Below, piece by piece: positions 12,351 through 23,011 of a stretch of DNA of 64,000 nucleotides. Position numbers and translations under genes: made by a program. The notes beneath the pieces were generated by a model, which saw only the letters and a program-made list of their open reading frames with translations, searched no databases and was not told where the DNA came from. This DNA comes from Diogma glabrata (lineage: Eukaryota > Arthropoda > Insecta > Diptera > Cylindrotomidae). Each line of letters opens with the position of its first letter. Positions within the stretch are counted from its first letter, which is position 1. The stretch is taken from NCBI GenBank assembly GCA_963693315.1, contig OY856187.1, positions 77,011,394 through 77,075,393 of the forward strand, given 5' to 3'.

Positions 12351-14792
12351 AATCACATGTCACGATGTTTGTCCGCGATAAACTCCGCAACAACGTAAAC
12401 AATCTTAATAAAATTGTGTTCAGTGTGTGTATAATGGTCCAACTTGAGAGATAGGATAGTTTTTATTTTGATTGAACGCCTAAATATTTTTTAATTACGA
12501 ATTAAATGTTAAATATGGATAGTTCATAAGCAAACTTTCAGATGGCGGCGTAAATTAATTAATTTACTGTCAAACCTGCTTTATCGACTTTTTAATCATC
12601 CATGTAGGGCCCATATAGACTATCATATGTTATTGAGCGATTATTTTGTTCCGGTATTTGCTGCAATGACACTGCAAAAGGGGGAAAAGAAACGAAATTC
12701 AATTAAATGTATATGGGATTTCATACAAAACACAACTTGAATAATTTTAAAAATTATCTATGAAATTTCTCATTTTGCTACAATTAAATAATTTAAATTT
12801 CTTTTGGCGCTGCAAAAGGGGGAAAAGAGAATAAATTCAATAAAATTTATATGGGATTTCATTTCAAAACACAACTTGAATAATTTTAAAAATTATCTAT
12901 GAAATTTCTCATTATACTACAATTAAATAATTTAAGTTTCTTTATGATCTATTACTGACAATTACTGACAATATTGAGCATAATATATAAAATACTTTAT
13001 TTTCTTCTGTCCGTAAAAGAAATACGAAAATAGGTTAAATTTTTCATACAAGTTTGTATGGGAAATTTTGGCAATTTTCATGTTTGAGCGACTTAAGAAT
13101 AATCTTATCTTATCTTATCTTATCTTATATCTTATCTTATATCTTTCTTATCTTATATATATAAAAATCACATGTCACGATGTTTGTCCGCGATAAACTC
13201 CGCAACAACGTAAACAATCTTAATAAAATTGTGTTCAGTGTGTGTATAATGGTCCAACTTGAGAGATAGGATAGTTTTTATTTTGATTGAACGCCTAAAT
13301 ATTTTTTAATTACGAATTAAATGTTAAATATGGATAGTTCATAAGCAAACTTTCAGATGGCGGCGTAAATTAATTAATTTACTGTCAAACCTGCTTTATC
13401 GACTTTTTAATCATCCATGTAGGGCCCATATAGACTATCATATGTTATTGAGCGATTATTTTGTTCCGGTATTTGCTGCAATGACACTGCAAAAGGGGGA
13501 AAAGAAACGAAATTCAATAAAATGTATATGGGATTTCATACAAAACACAACTTGAATAATTTTAAAAATTATCTATGAAATTTCTCATTTTGCTACAATT
13601 AAATAATTTAAATTTCTTTTGGCGCTGCAAAAGGGGGAAAAGAGAATAAATTCAATAAAATTTATATGGGATTTCATTTCAAAACACAACTTGAATAATT
13701 TTAAAAATTATCTATGAAATTTCTCATTATACTACAATTAAATAATTTAAGTTTCTTTATGATCTATTACTGACAATTACTGACAATATTGAGCATAATA
13801 TATAAAATACTTTATTTTCTTCTGTCCGTAAAAGAAATACGAAAATAGGTTAAATTTTTCATACAAGTTTGTATGGGAAATTTTGGCAATTTTCATGTTT
13901 GAGCGACTTAAGAATAATCTTATCTTATCTTATCTTATCTTATATCTTATCTTATATCTTTCTTATCTTATATATATAAAAATCACATGTCACGATGTTT
14001 GTCCGCGATAAACTCCGCAACAACGTAAACAATCTTAATAAAATTGTGTTCAGTGTGTGTATAATGGTCCAACTTGAGAGATAGGATAGTTTTTATTTTG
14101 ATTGAACGCCTAAATATTTTTTAATTACGAATTAAATGTTAAATATGGATAGTTCATAAGCAAACTTTCAGATGGCGGCGTAAATTAATTAATTTACTGT
14201 CAAACCTGCTTTATCGACTTTTTAATCATCCATGTAGGGCCCATATAGACTATCATATGTTATTGAGCGATTATTTTGTTCCGGTATTTGCTGCAATGAC
14301 ACTGCAAAAGGGGGAAAAGAAACGAAATTCAATAAAATGTATATGGGATTTCATACAAAACACAACTTGAATAATTTTAAAAATTATCTATGAAATTTCT
14401 CATTTTGCTACAATTAAATAATTTAAATTTCTTTTGGCGCTGCAAAAGGGGGAAAAGAGAATAAATTCAATAAAATTTATATGGGATTTCATTTCAAAAC
14501 ACAACTTGAATAATTTTAAAAATTATCTATGAAATTTCTCATTATACTACAATTAAATAATTTAAGTTTCTTTATGATCTATTACTGACAATTACTGACA
14601 ATATTGAGCATAATATATAAAATACTTTATTTTCTTCTGTCCGTAAAAGAAATACGAAAATAGGTTAAATTTTTCATACAAGTTTGTATGGGAAATTTTG
14701 GCAATTTTCATGTTTGAGCGACTTAAGAATAATCTTATCTTATCTTATCTTATCTTATATCTTATCTTATATCTTTCTTATATATATATAAA
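12351..14792. repeat. Three tandem ~815-bp Helitron 5'-end units
   Basis: The motif AATCACATGTCACGATG recurs at 12351, 13166 and 13981, exactly 815 bp apart. A diverged fourth copy (AATCACGTGTCACGATG) starts at 14793. The first three units are nearly identical; one visible difference is AATTCAATTAAATG against AATTCAATAAAATG. Each unit contains an internal ~138-bp direct repeat beginning GCAAAAGGGGGAAAAGA. No 3' CTAG terminus separates the units. The fourth copy matches for only about 220 bp before diverging near 15010. Confidence 0.95.
13112..13165. repeat. (TCTTA)n junction microsatellite
   Basis: Pentamer tract ATCTTATCTTATCTT at the junction between 815-bp units. Equivalent tracts occur at about 13927-13980 and 14742-14790. 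A shorter version (two repeats) precedes the first unit near 12330. This is a plausible site for slippage or unequal exchange that multiplied the units. Confidence 0.85.
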
Positions 14793-15030
14793 AATCACGT
14801 GTCACGATGTTTGTCCGCGATGAACTCCGTAACAACGTAACCAATCTTAGTGAAATTTTGTACAATGTGTGTATGATGGTCCAGCTTGAGAGATAGGATA
14901 GTTATTATCTTGATTAAATGCCTAAATATTTTTTAATTGTATATTAAATGTTAAATATGGATTGTTCATATGCCAACTTTCAGATGGCAGCGTAAATCAA
15001 TTTATTCAATTCATAGTAAACTTCAGGCGT

Positions 15031-15253
15031 GCTATACACCTGAGCTAAACTATGCGAAATATGCGAACTATGTTTTTAAAAAAGTAATGTTTTAATGCGA
15101 ATAAAGCTTTTTCAAAAAAATGTAATGTTTCCGTTTTTCTTTTCTTTTTTAAATATTTTGTTTCGGTAATGTTTTTTTCTATAATTACGTTATATACATT
15201 ATTTTTTAAAAACATAGTTCGCTTTTTTTTATAGTTTAGCTCAGGTGTATAGC
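15031..15253. mobile_element. Palindromic MITE (~223 bp)
   Basis: Perfect 23-bp terminal inverted repeats, GCTATACACCTGAGCTAAAC-TAT, at 15031-15053 and 15231-15253. The inner arms also pair (GCGAACTATGTTTTTAAAAAA with its complement near 15208-15230). There is no coding capacity. It is inserted within the Helitron. Confidence 0.88.
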
Positions 15254-15765
15254 GCTTAACTTCGTATAAGGCCATTATTAGACTATCAAATTTGTTTTAG
15301 TAAAAAGTTTTGTTTTATATTTGATAATAAACGAAAAGCATGTTATGCTATGTCAAATACGTTACCAAAGATTATTAACAATTTTGTGGAGGTTATATAT
15401 TAATTATAGTAGTGCTATAAAGTATCGAAATCTGTAAAAAATTAGGGTATTGGTTTTTATAAAGTTTGAATAAAAATAAGAGTAAAAATAAAGAAAACAA
15501 TAATTTAAATTTATTTTTTTAAATTTTTCATTGGTCTTCAATGTTAATTTACAAAAATCATTATCAAATTGAAAAATACTCTTATACGTATTGCTAATTA
15601 AAATAGAACGATTAGAGGTAAAAAAATTGTCATCAAAACTGGATGAAAAACTAGCAAAGTTTATTTTACAACCTTTATGCTTGATTTATAGTCGGTAACT
15701 TTAACTTAACGTAAAGTACAAATGTATGAAAATGCACTAGAACATTTATAGTCGGTACGTAAACT

Positions 15766-15816
15766 TAGAATGAAATGAACTTTACGTTAACTTAACGTAA
15801 AGTTCATTTCATTCTA
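15766..15816. repeat. 51-bp near-perfect palindrome
   Basis: TAGAATGAAATGAACTTTACG pairs with its reverse complement ending at 15816 around a TTAACTTAA centre; only the central base pair mismatches. Related TAACTTTAACTTAAC motifs appear at about 15690 and, inverted, at about 16175-16205. The palindrome may therefore be part of a ~0.5-kb foldback element. Confidence 0.8.
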
Positions 15817-16738
15817 TCTTAAGGATTTTTTGACGTTTAGTATAAAAACTGAAGAAAACTAATATTTAATTACAAGTGTCCATAAAAATAAAATTTTATA
15901 TATTAAAAAATGCAAAAGATATAAAAAGAGCGACTTTAATTAAAGCCAAATATTAGCATGAAATTAATATGAAAATAAATTTTTTTATTTTTAAATTTTG
16001 TATCAAATGTTTATTTCGAAATTTATTATTTCAAATTTTGATTGTGAAATCAGTTTGTTACCTTTAAAGCATTGATTGATTTATAAAATTGATTACAAAA
16101 CCAAAATTAATATCAAATCAAACGTCAAAGAATACCTAATTTCTTACCAACCTTAAATCAAAATTTTGTATAGAGTCTTAAGTTACGGTTAAGTTAAAGT
16201 TAACGTCAACTCTCCAATTTCATGTCAAATTTTTTTTATTGACCAATATATAGATAGTGTGATATACGCCTCATAAATTTGGGTTAGCCAATAGATGGTG
16301 CCATAATTGTATTTAAAAAATAAATTTTTATGCCTCTTGAAAATGGTTGTATAAACCGAAATTAATCGAGGTATTTTATTAATATTTTTATAAATAAATA
16401 TTAATAAATAAAATAAAATAATTTTGTGCGAACTAAACAAGGAGTTTTTTAAAATTTAATATTATTATTAAATATTTTATTTTTATTTTAATGTTAAAGT
16501 TTTCCAAATACACAACGCTTGCTTTTTCCAATTGTCGTGTATTATTTTTTCATTGGTGATTGGTGATAATTATTTTAATTGGTTTTTTTTTAAATATCGG
16601 TTTATGCGCGTAGCTTGCTTTGATCAATGTTTTTTTTCGTTGAATATAATTTTATGAAATAGAAAAATGAATGTAAAATATTTTATTAAAATAATATGTC
16701 AAATATTTTGAAATAGCACATTTTTTTGGAAATTTTCG

Positions 16739-16930
16739 GTGAAAAAGATGATGAAAAATGTCGTTGAAGCTACAATTTTGAATGGAAATTTCAAAGTGGA
16801 AGATGTACTGTTGCTACGTATTTCAATGATCGCAACAGATATGGCATTTAAATTCAAACGTTTAGTTTCCAATGCGACTCGCTTTTGTTATGACCATCAA
16901 CAACTCAAGACGAGATTTCTTGAATTTTCT
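16739..16930 (+). pseudogene. Helitron helicase (Pif1-like) C-terminal relic
   Basis: A 64-codon frame reading EATILNGNFKVEDVLL then RISMIATDMAFKFKRL. This matches the Helitron Rep-helicase segment near motifs V/VI, normally followed by the AFAMTINKAQGQS box. Here the following codons are frameshifted and damaged (CYDHQQLKTRF). No other helicase motifs, Rep HUH motif or start are visible, so it is a fragment. It sits between the Helitron 5' units and the CTAG terminus in the right orientation, which supports calling the whole region a Helitron. Confidence 0.75.
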
Positions 16931-17204
16931 TTCTTATGAGATACCGACAATATGCGACGGGTTATAATGTTAAATAAACAAAAGGTTTACACTATTTGGT
17001 GTAAAATAAATAGTTTTTAGAGATTTTTAGAGTGATTAAGCTAAAGTAATTATTTTAATTCACATGAGTTTTGCAATTTTAAAGCATTTTTTATTTTCTC
17101 TCAGAAAAACTTCTTTAAAACAGTTTTTGTGTGTTTCGTGTCGGGAACAAATACAATTTACAATTGTATAATCACAGATGAAGAATTCAATTTAAATATG
17201 CGAT

Positions 17205-17345
17205 AATGAAGTTTCAATTTAGAAATTATCTGAACATGAAAATTGAAATATGTTTCGTTGTTGTTTCATCCACTGTAGCTGAGTCTGTAAGATGGCTTTG
17301 AACTATGATGTCTCTGATGAGCGTGAGTTCAATCCCGACAATAAT
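17205..17345 (+). mobile_element. tRNA-related SINE copy
   Basis: Contains a box-A-like TAGCTGAGTCTG (17277-17288) and a box-B-like GAGTTCAATCCCGAC (17325-17339) at RNA polymerase III promoter spacing. It is collinear with the minus-strand copy at 25450-25610: both share AGAAATTATCTGAACAT, then ATATGTTTCGT, then box A, GTCTCTGATGA and box B. Confidence 0.7.
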
Positions 17346-18049
17346 TACTTATTATCGGGAATAATACTTTTAATAATTACTTTGAGCAATAATTACTCAC
17401 AAATTCGCTTAAAAATTAATATTCCATTAATGTTGTCCATATATGGAACATATATGCCAATATATTGACCGTGTGTAAGATATTAGTTTCGCATTGATTT
17501 GCAACATTCAATAATAATGACTTTAAAATGACTTAAAATGTTGACTAAATAGAAATATTTCTCATCCTATGAATTCAAATCCTATGAATTCATATACAAA
17601 AACTTCCAAATAATTTTGATTTTTTTTGCATCACTTCTTTTATTCCTTTTTTGCATCACTTCTTCTATACCTTCATCGAATGTATTGTCGCTATTCTTAC
17701 TGCACTTGCTGACCATAAAATCATATACCGATCAAAATTTTTTGCAACGTTTTTAGTAACCTACCGGTAAAGAAAGCGTATATTAAACCGCATGAGCACT
17801 CTGAAAATTTGTGAATCGATTTTTGTTCCGTATAATGTTCTAAATAGATTACACACCTGAAAACTTATATAATCGCGTATTTTTTATATATTCTTTGTTT
17901 TATATATAATACTAGTTTTTTATATTTTACTGATCAACTAGAGTGCTGATCCTTTTACATTCATTTAAAAAAAAAAAAAATAGAAAACCATTTCTCATTA
18001 CTACTCTTTGAAATTATTGCTACGTCAACAAAATGTATACACACAAACT

Positions 18050-18089
18050 TTATTTATAGGCGTAGCAAAGCACGCCGGGTCCCGCTAGT
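18050..18089 (+). other. Helitron 3' terminus
   Basis: GCACGCCGGGTCCCGCTAG followed by T. CGGG/CCCG can pair just before the terminal CTAG, as in Helitron 3' ends. Confidence 0.7.
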
Positions 18090-18230
18090 TTGAATATAAA
18101 AAAAAGCGAGATATACCCGTTTTTGAAAAGAAATTTTTTGTTTTATTTATTGTTTTTTTGTTGTTGTTTACGTTTACTCAAAACATTAAAAATTTTTTTA
18201 CTCAACATCCAATTTGAACTATATATTTAA

Positions 18231-18490
18231 TATTATCATATAGGTTATATACGTTTTTAACCGACAGGGATCATTTTTAAGAGATAATTAATTTCTTTAA
18301 CCTCACTATTTGTGATTTTCGAAAGTTAGTATAGGTATATTTTATCCTATACTATCCTAAGTCCCGTGTGCAGTTACTGCTACCTACTAACTTTTGCAAA
18401 AATCACAAATAGTGAGGTTAAAGAAATTAATTATCTCTTAAAAATGATCCCTGTTGGGTTAAAAACGTGTATAACCTATATAATAATACT
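18231..18490. mobile_element. Palindromic MITE (~260 bp), family copy 1
   Basis: Arms of about 100 bp pair: the left reads GGTTATATACGTTTTTAACC then GATCATTTTTAAGAGATAAT, and the right is the reverse complement, ending near 18490. The loop is about 60 bp. A third, single-arm copy of the same family lies at 18868-18955. Confidence 0.88.
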
Positions 18491-18589
18491 AACTATGTAG
18501 CCAGTAAAAGTAAAGTATGACAAAAAAGTTTTTCACTTAGGGAAAAAAAAGATACAACATCGTAATTAAAAAATGTTTCCAATGTCGAC

Positions 18590-18700
18590 ACCGAGGGGCA
18601 GTTGATGGCGTGTCTACAAAAAGATACAAACTCAGTTGGTACTGATGCGGTTCTGAGTTCGAATCCTAACCGAAACACGTTTAGAGATAAAAGTTGCTTT
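18590..18700 (+). repeat. tRNA-like SINE fragment
   Basis: Box-A-like GTTGATGGCGTG (about 18601) and a strong box B, GAGTTCGAATCCTAACC (18654-18670), followed by CGAAACACG. This resembles the tail (CGAAACACAAC) of the SINE at 25.5 kb. The segment does not fold as a complete tRNA cloverleaf. Confidence 0.55.
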
Positions 18701-18867
18701 TATTAACAAATAACTATAAGGTTTATTCAGATAAACCCCAAAACTTATTTCGAATTGAAAAATTCATACATTGAATTGAAAAATTCATTCACTAATTTAC
18801 TTTGACATTATGTCGTAAAATTGATTTCAAATTGATTGGAAATAGTCAATAATAACTGCACATGGTA

Positions 18868-18955
18868 CTTAGGATAGTATGGGATAAAATATACCTACTA
18901 ACTTTCGAAAATCACAAATAGTGAGGTTAAAGAAATTAATTATCTCTTATAAATT
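18868..18955. repeat. Single-arm copy of the 18.2-kb MITE
   Basis: Repeats TACTAACTTTCGAAAATCAC then AAATAGTGAGGTTAAAGAAA and TTAATTATCTCTTA of the 18231-18490 element in the orientation of its right arm. Confidence 0.85.
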
Positions 18956-20274
18956 TAATGTCGAACGGTAAAAAAAAAGAAATATTTTTCTAATATATTT
19001 TTTTTTAATTTAGTTACTAAAAATTTGAACTAAAATCATTTTATATAAATTTCACTAACAGACAATTTCCTTTAAAAAAGCAAAAATGTTTTTAATTCAA
19101 TTATAACTTTAACTACAATAATTTATTTATATTAAGCTGAATGAAATTTTGCGAAACAAATCATGAATTTTTAAACTAAAAAATATTAAAAATAAACAAC
19201 TTTAAATGTCTGAGATTATACACGGAACTGCCTGGCTATTATATTTTTCACCAGAAAACATATCAAAAAAACTACGAAAAAAGCGCGAGGAAAGAAACGA
19301 AAAAGAAACAACCATTAAATTGATTGTGTATCTAGTGCAGAGACAAACTGATAAGAAACCATATCTAAAACAGCGAATCGGTAAATGCGGAAGGAGTTAT
19401 TTCAGATACAACCGATTCGTAGCATTATGGCTGTCTATAAACTAGCATAAAAGGAATATATTCTCTCGGAGAGCCAAGCATCACTAAATCTACGTCCTTT
19501 GGTTTAAAATTAGCATGGATATGCTATCAAAATCTTCAAAATAATAAATAATAGTGCAAAATTAGTGTCAGACTTGTGCATCCAACCACACATTGATGGA
19601 ACAAAAACATGGTGCCTCTAAATAATTTAATGTTCCAAACCATGACTAAAAGCTCGCTCAAAAAGCAATCCAAAAATGGGAACAGCAATAAAACGTTATT
19701 CTTGGGCAAAACAGCGAGGAAATAGTATGTTATGACCAACATCTTTCGTTTTCAAATACATCTAATTTTGCATAAAAGTTGAACATTCGAACAAAAAAAT
19801 TAGCACAGTAATTGTACTAACTTTTTTTTCTTTTGTAGTTCAACAACCATAATCAATTTAATGACATCATTGTTTCCTTTTATAAATAAATTGCACCGAC
19901 AACAAAAACCGTTTATATAACGACATCCCGTTATATACCAAATGTAAATTTTCAATATTTTATTATTTTTTTCGATAGCTTGATATTTTGGTTAGGATAT
20001 TTTTTATATTTTTGATATAGATATATCTGGTATTTCATTTTTTTGATATTTTGTTTTATTGCTTTAATATTGGTGTTTTTTTGTAAATGTTTTTGCTTGA
20101 TATTTATTTTATTCGAGTGCACTGGGACTTCTAAGAAAGGATCCAGGGAGGGCTCCACTCCCTTAATAATTTCCTTTAGTCGTAGATCATTCATTCTGAC
20201 ATACATTGACCAAGTGGTATTTTTATTAACAATTTTTATTTCTTATTCCCGTCCGATATTGGCTTCAGCTTCGC
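18956..20274. other. AT-rich intergenic stretch
   Basis: Nothing recognised. A 79-codon plus-strand frame (19206-19445; Lys/Arg/Glu-rich) is isolated and without known motifs. From about 19960 to 20100 there is a GATATTTT-rich low-complexity tract. Confidence 0.5.
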
Positions 20275-21190
20275 TTGGAGGAGCGTTTTGCAATGGGCAG
20301 GTCAACTCCAACACATATGAAACCACTGAGTGAGTTGATCAGCAACATGACGGGCCGTCAAGCCAGTGGTGATATGCGGCTGTGTCAGCCTCCAAGGGCC
20401 AGAAATTTTTCCCGATCATCCGTTTTTACAGATGATCTGTTCAATGATCACATGTTGGCTCCCTCTCCTTATAAACGTTTAGCTAAGGGTTGGGTCATCA
20501 CCAGATACTCACGAGTTTATTCATCTTGTTGAAGTGGCTGCATGAAGAGATCGGGTAGCCTTTGCTGATTTAAAGTCAATTGTTCCCCGGTATCTTTGTG
20601 GAGCCGCGAATAGACATTATATGAATCTTAAACTTATGATTATCAGGTAGTGACTTACAAAATACTCCGAGAAGGTTTATTATCAGCGTTTGTTACCCTT
20701 ACTGATGATAAAGTGGAACTGAGGGCACTGCTGAGCCGTAAGCAAAAATCAAAGGAGGGGATCTACGGATACATCATAGGTATGAGTATGATGAACTGAC
20801 GATTGGACTGGGCATTTACACATTGAGAGCTGATAGAGGATAGTTCAGGAAGGCATGACGAACAAACTAAGAAACGCAGCCCTAGTAGCCAAGGTGACTA
20901 CACTTAAGGACCTGCGGTTGTTGCGTCAAAAATTTTAAAAGTTATGGTCATCATCCCCCACAACGGCAAGGACAGCTGGTCTGCCATCAACATCAAGGAC
21001 AGCCGTCCAGTACATAATTAGTGAAATCTTGCCATCTGGGGAAGACGCACCAGGTTAATCAAACTACCAACCAGGTCCATCGGACTACAAACCATACGTT
21101 GTCATCTACACAGCCATACTGGTATTTGGTATCACTCCTTCGAATGTTAGTTTACCGACGCCGAGTGAATCTAATGACACATTAACACAC
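20275..21190 (+). pseudogene. Unresolved retroelement remnant upstream of a gypsy RT
   Basis: Less AT-rich than its surroundings, with broken plus-strand frames (for example 20275-20532, Arg/Ser-rich). It lies directly upstream of the gypsy RT relic in the same orientation. It is therefore probably the decayed gag/protease part of that element, though no protease or zinc-knuckle motif could be read. Assignment rests on position and composition. Confidence 0.4.
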
Positions 21191-21658
21191 AATCTTAACC
21201 CCGACTAATTACAGGAACTGAAGAATATCAAGGATTCTTTTCCTTCTATTGAAGCATTAGGTCTTGGTAAGACTTCTTTGGTTGAACATGTTATCGATGT
21301 TGAGGGTAGTGTACCTGTAAAAAAGAGACATAACCCCTTATCGCCGGCAGTTCAATCAAAAGTCTATGCCGAGCTGGACCGAATGCTACAATTGGGAGGA
21401 ATCGAAGAGATTTACAGTTCATGGTGCTCTCCAGTCGTTCTGATTCATAAATCTTCTGTGAAGAACCATGTGTGTGTAGACTCCCGACGTGTCAATTCAC
21501 TAACCAAAAAGGATGCTTACCCACTTCCTTTAATCAATAACTTGCTGTTGATAAGTGAGAATAGTCTTTCTAACATTGTCTATTCCATCTCAAATCATCC
21601 TCCGAGGTTGGCTTTACAAATCCTATTTCTTTCAGAAAATACTGGCAAAGTGAATTAA
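21191..21658 (+). pseudogene. Ty3/gypsy reverse transcriptase N-terminal relic
   Basis: Plus-strand frame opening after a stop at about 21206 with ELKNIKDSFPSIEALGLGKT. It continues LVEHVIDVEGS, KKRHNPLSPAVQSKVYAELD, RMLQLGGIEE, SSWCSPVVLIHK, VCVDSRRVNSLTKKDAYPLP. These are the successive landmarks of the fingers domain at the start of a Ty3/gypsy RT. The match ends near 21545, before the catalytic aspartates, and the frame then runs into unrelated codons. A palindromic MITE begins at 21668, and the catalytic half is missing from the window. Confidence 0.87.
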
Positions 21659-21667
21659 TAAATTTGA

Positions 21668-21891
21668 TGTTTCATAAACACTTATAAATATAGACACTTT
21701 AAAAAACTTTTTTATTTTTTCCAAATATTTTCGGTTTCTACGAAACCTTCCTCAGGGAAATATTTATTTCTATTTCTAGGTTATAGAACTAAATAATAAA
21801 TATTTCCCTGAGGAAGGTTTCATAGAAAGCGAAAATATTTGGAAAAAATAAAACAGTTTTTAAAGTGTCTAAGTCGTTTACGAAACATAAA
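21668..21891. mobile_element. Palindromic MITE (~224 bp)
   Basis: Arms of ~90-100 bp: ATGTTTCATAAAC, AGACACTTTAAAAAAC, then TTTCCAAATATTTTCGG and CCTTCCTCAGGGAAATATTT on the left, mirrored on the right (AAATATTTCCCTGAGGAAGG and onward). No coding capacity. Confidence 0.88.
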
Positions 21892-21954
21892 AGTTATTGC
21901 AATGACACTTTACGTAGTTCTTAAAGACTCTTCATTTAAAGTGAATTAAATAAA

Positions 21955-22740
21955 AATACAGGTATTGGTTACTTCTACACCGATATGTCAAAAATGAATG
22001 GAAAGGTCAGTTGTGAAGTTTTATATACAAGGAACTTAATTGAAACCTGACTCGGCAATGTAGTGGCTTTCAAGCTGAACTTGCAGTTATAAAAGAGGCG
22101 TCAAGCTGATTGGAGTATAATTTAATATCTGCAAGGGAAATTGGCATTTTTACAGACAGTCAGGCTTCAACAAAAATTTAAGAGTCGAGCCTGAACACAT
22201 CGAAAGTATCCTGGCACTGTATGGCATCTCTCAACGACATGACTGATCAATTAAATAAGTTCCTTGAATGGCTGCCACGGCATTTCAGTATTACGGGAAA
22301 TCTAAAGGACAACGAGCTCACTCGGCAAGGTACTGCTTTCCTTGTATCACCAAGCAAGGTTAAGTTTTCAAATACGCTTATGCTTTGTGAAAACTGTATC
22401 TCTAATAGAAGACTTGTACGCATACAATTTCAAAATGCGTAATTACCTGGTAGATCTGGCCTGCACTGAACGGCTCCGTCTAATCAACTAATATATAAAT
22501 AAATGACAGATATATAAGCAGAGTTGTGGGTTTCAATACGGCATAATGTCTTATCGGTCAAGAAATCGATCAGCATGACTACTGCCGCATGCTGCAATGA
22601 CGAGGAGGGAATAGGAAACAGTTGCTCATCTCCTCTGGTTGTGGTTTGATCTGGCTCTGCGAGATGAACGTCAAGGACATATGTAGTTTCTTCAGAAGTT
22701 CTGGCTGATTTTCTAAAGGTAGCGCTTAAACAGCAAAAGT
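21955..22740 (+). pseudogene. Non-LTR (jockey/R1-like) RNase H and C-terminal relic
   Basis: Decayed frames of a retrotransposon RNase H domain, in order: GYFYTDMSKMNGKVSCEV (first Asp region) at 21970-22020; a GIFTDSQAST-like segment near 22145-22175 (second acidic motif); then LEWLPRHFSITGNLKDNELT at 22264-22325, equivalent to the W.PGHSGI.GNE.AD.LAR motif. Further on, 22560-22680 retains YCRM...DEEGI and HLLW, matching the C-terminal cysteine-containing tail of jockey/R1-type ORF2. Several stops and frameshifts make it non-functional. No RT remains. Confidence 0.75.
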
Positions 22741-23011
22741 TTTTTCATGGCTTTGGACTGCTTGTTTCTATACCACCTCCTTAGGACGGTTATTTAATCT
22801 AGCTTAATGTGAAATAAATCATCATCAACAAAATAAACCTTAATATTGTGACCGTAAGGAACGTAATAGACCGAAATGTGTATGAACACAGCTATTACGT
22901 TGTGTTTTATTTTTTGTTGCATTTTTTCAAAAATTAATTTAAAATTAAAAAAAGTTAGCCTTTTTTGTTTATTAATCTCTTTCATTTTATTTCAATCAGT
23001 TATCTAAATTT
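22741..23011. other. 3' flank of protease locus B
   Basis: AT-rich, no gene. Poly-A signals (AATAAA on the minus strand) for locus B at 22991-22986 and 22973-22968. Confidence 0.6.

Larger units (their letters stand above)
12332..18089 (+). mobile_element. Decayed Helitron with amplified 5' end
   Basis: Helitron signatures occur in the expected order. There is a 5' terminus TCTTATATATATAAAAATCA followed by the TGTTTGTCCGCGAT motif (four copies). A relic of the C-terminal helicase lies at 16739-16930. Near 18030 there is a possible NV-YTQ-like protein end, then a 3' terminus CGCCGGGTCCCGCTAG at 18074-18089, with a short GC-rich stem and CTAG immediately before T. Helitrons insert between A and T and end CTRR. 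The interior is interrupted by a palindromic MITE, a 51-bp palindrome and a SINE-like unit. Whether all copies belong to one insertion or several nested ones is not resolved. Confidence 0.75.

Noticed and set aside
19206..19445. 79-codon Lys/Glu-rich frame as a small host gene
   Set aside because: No promoter, splice partner or recognisable domain, and isolated among repeats; left as unassigned.
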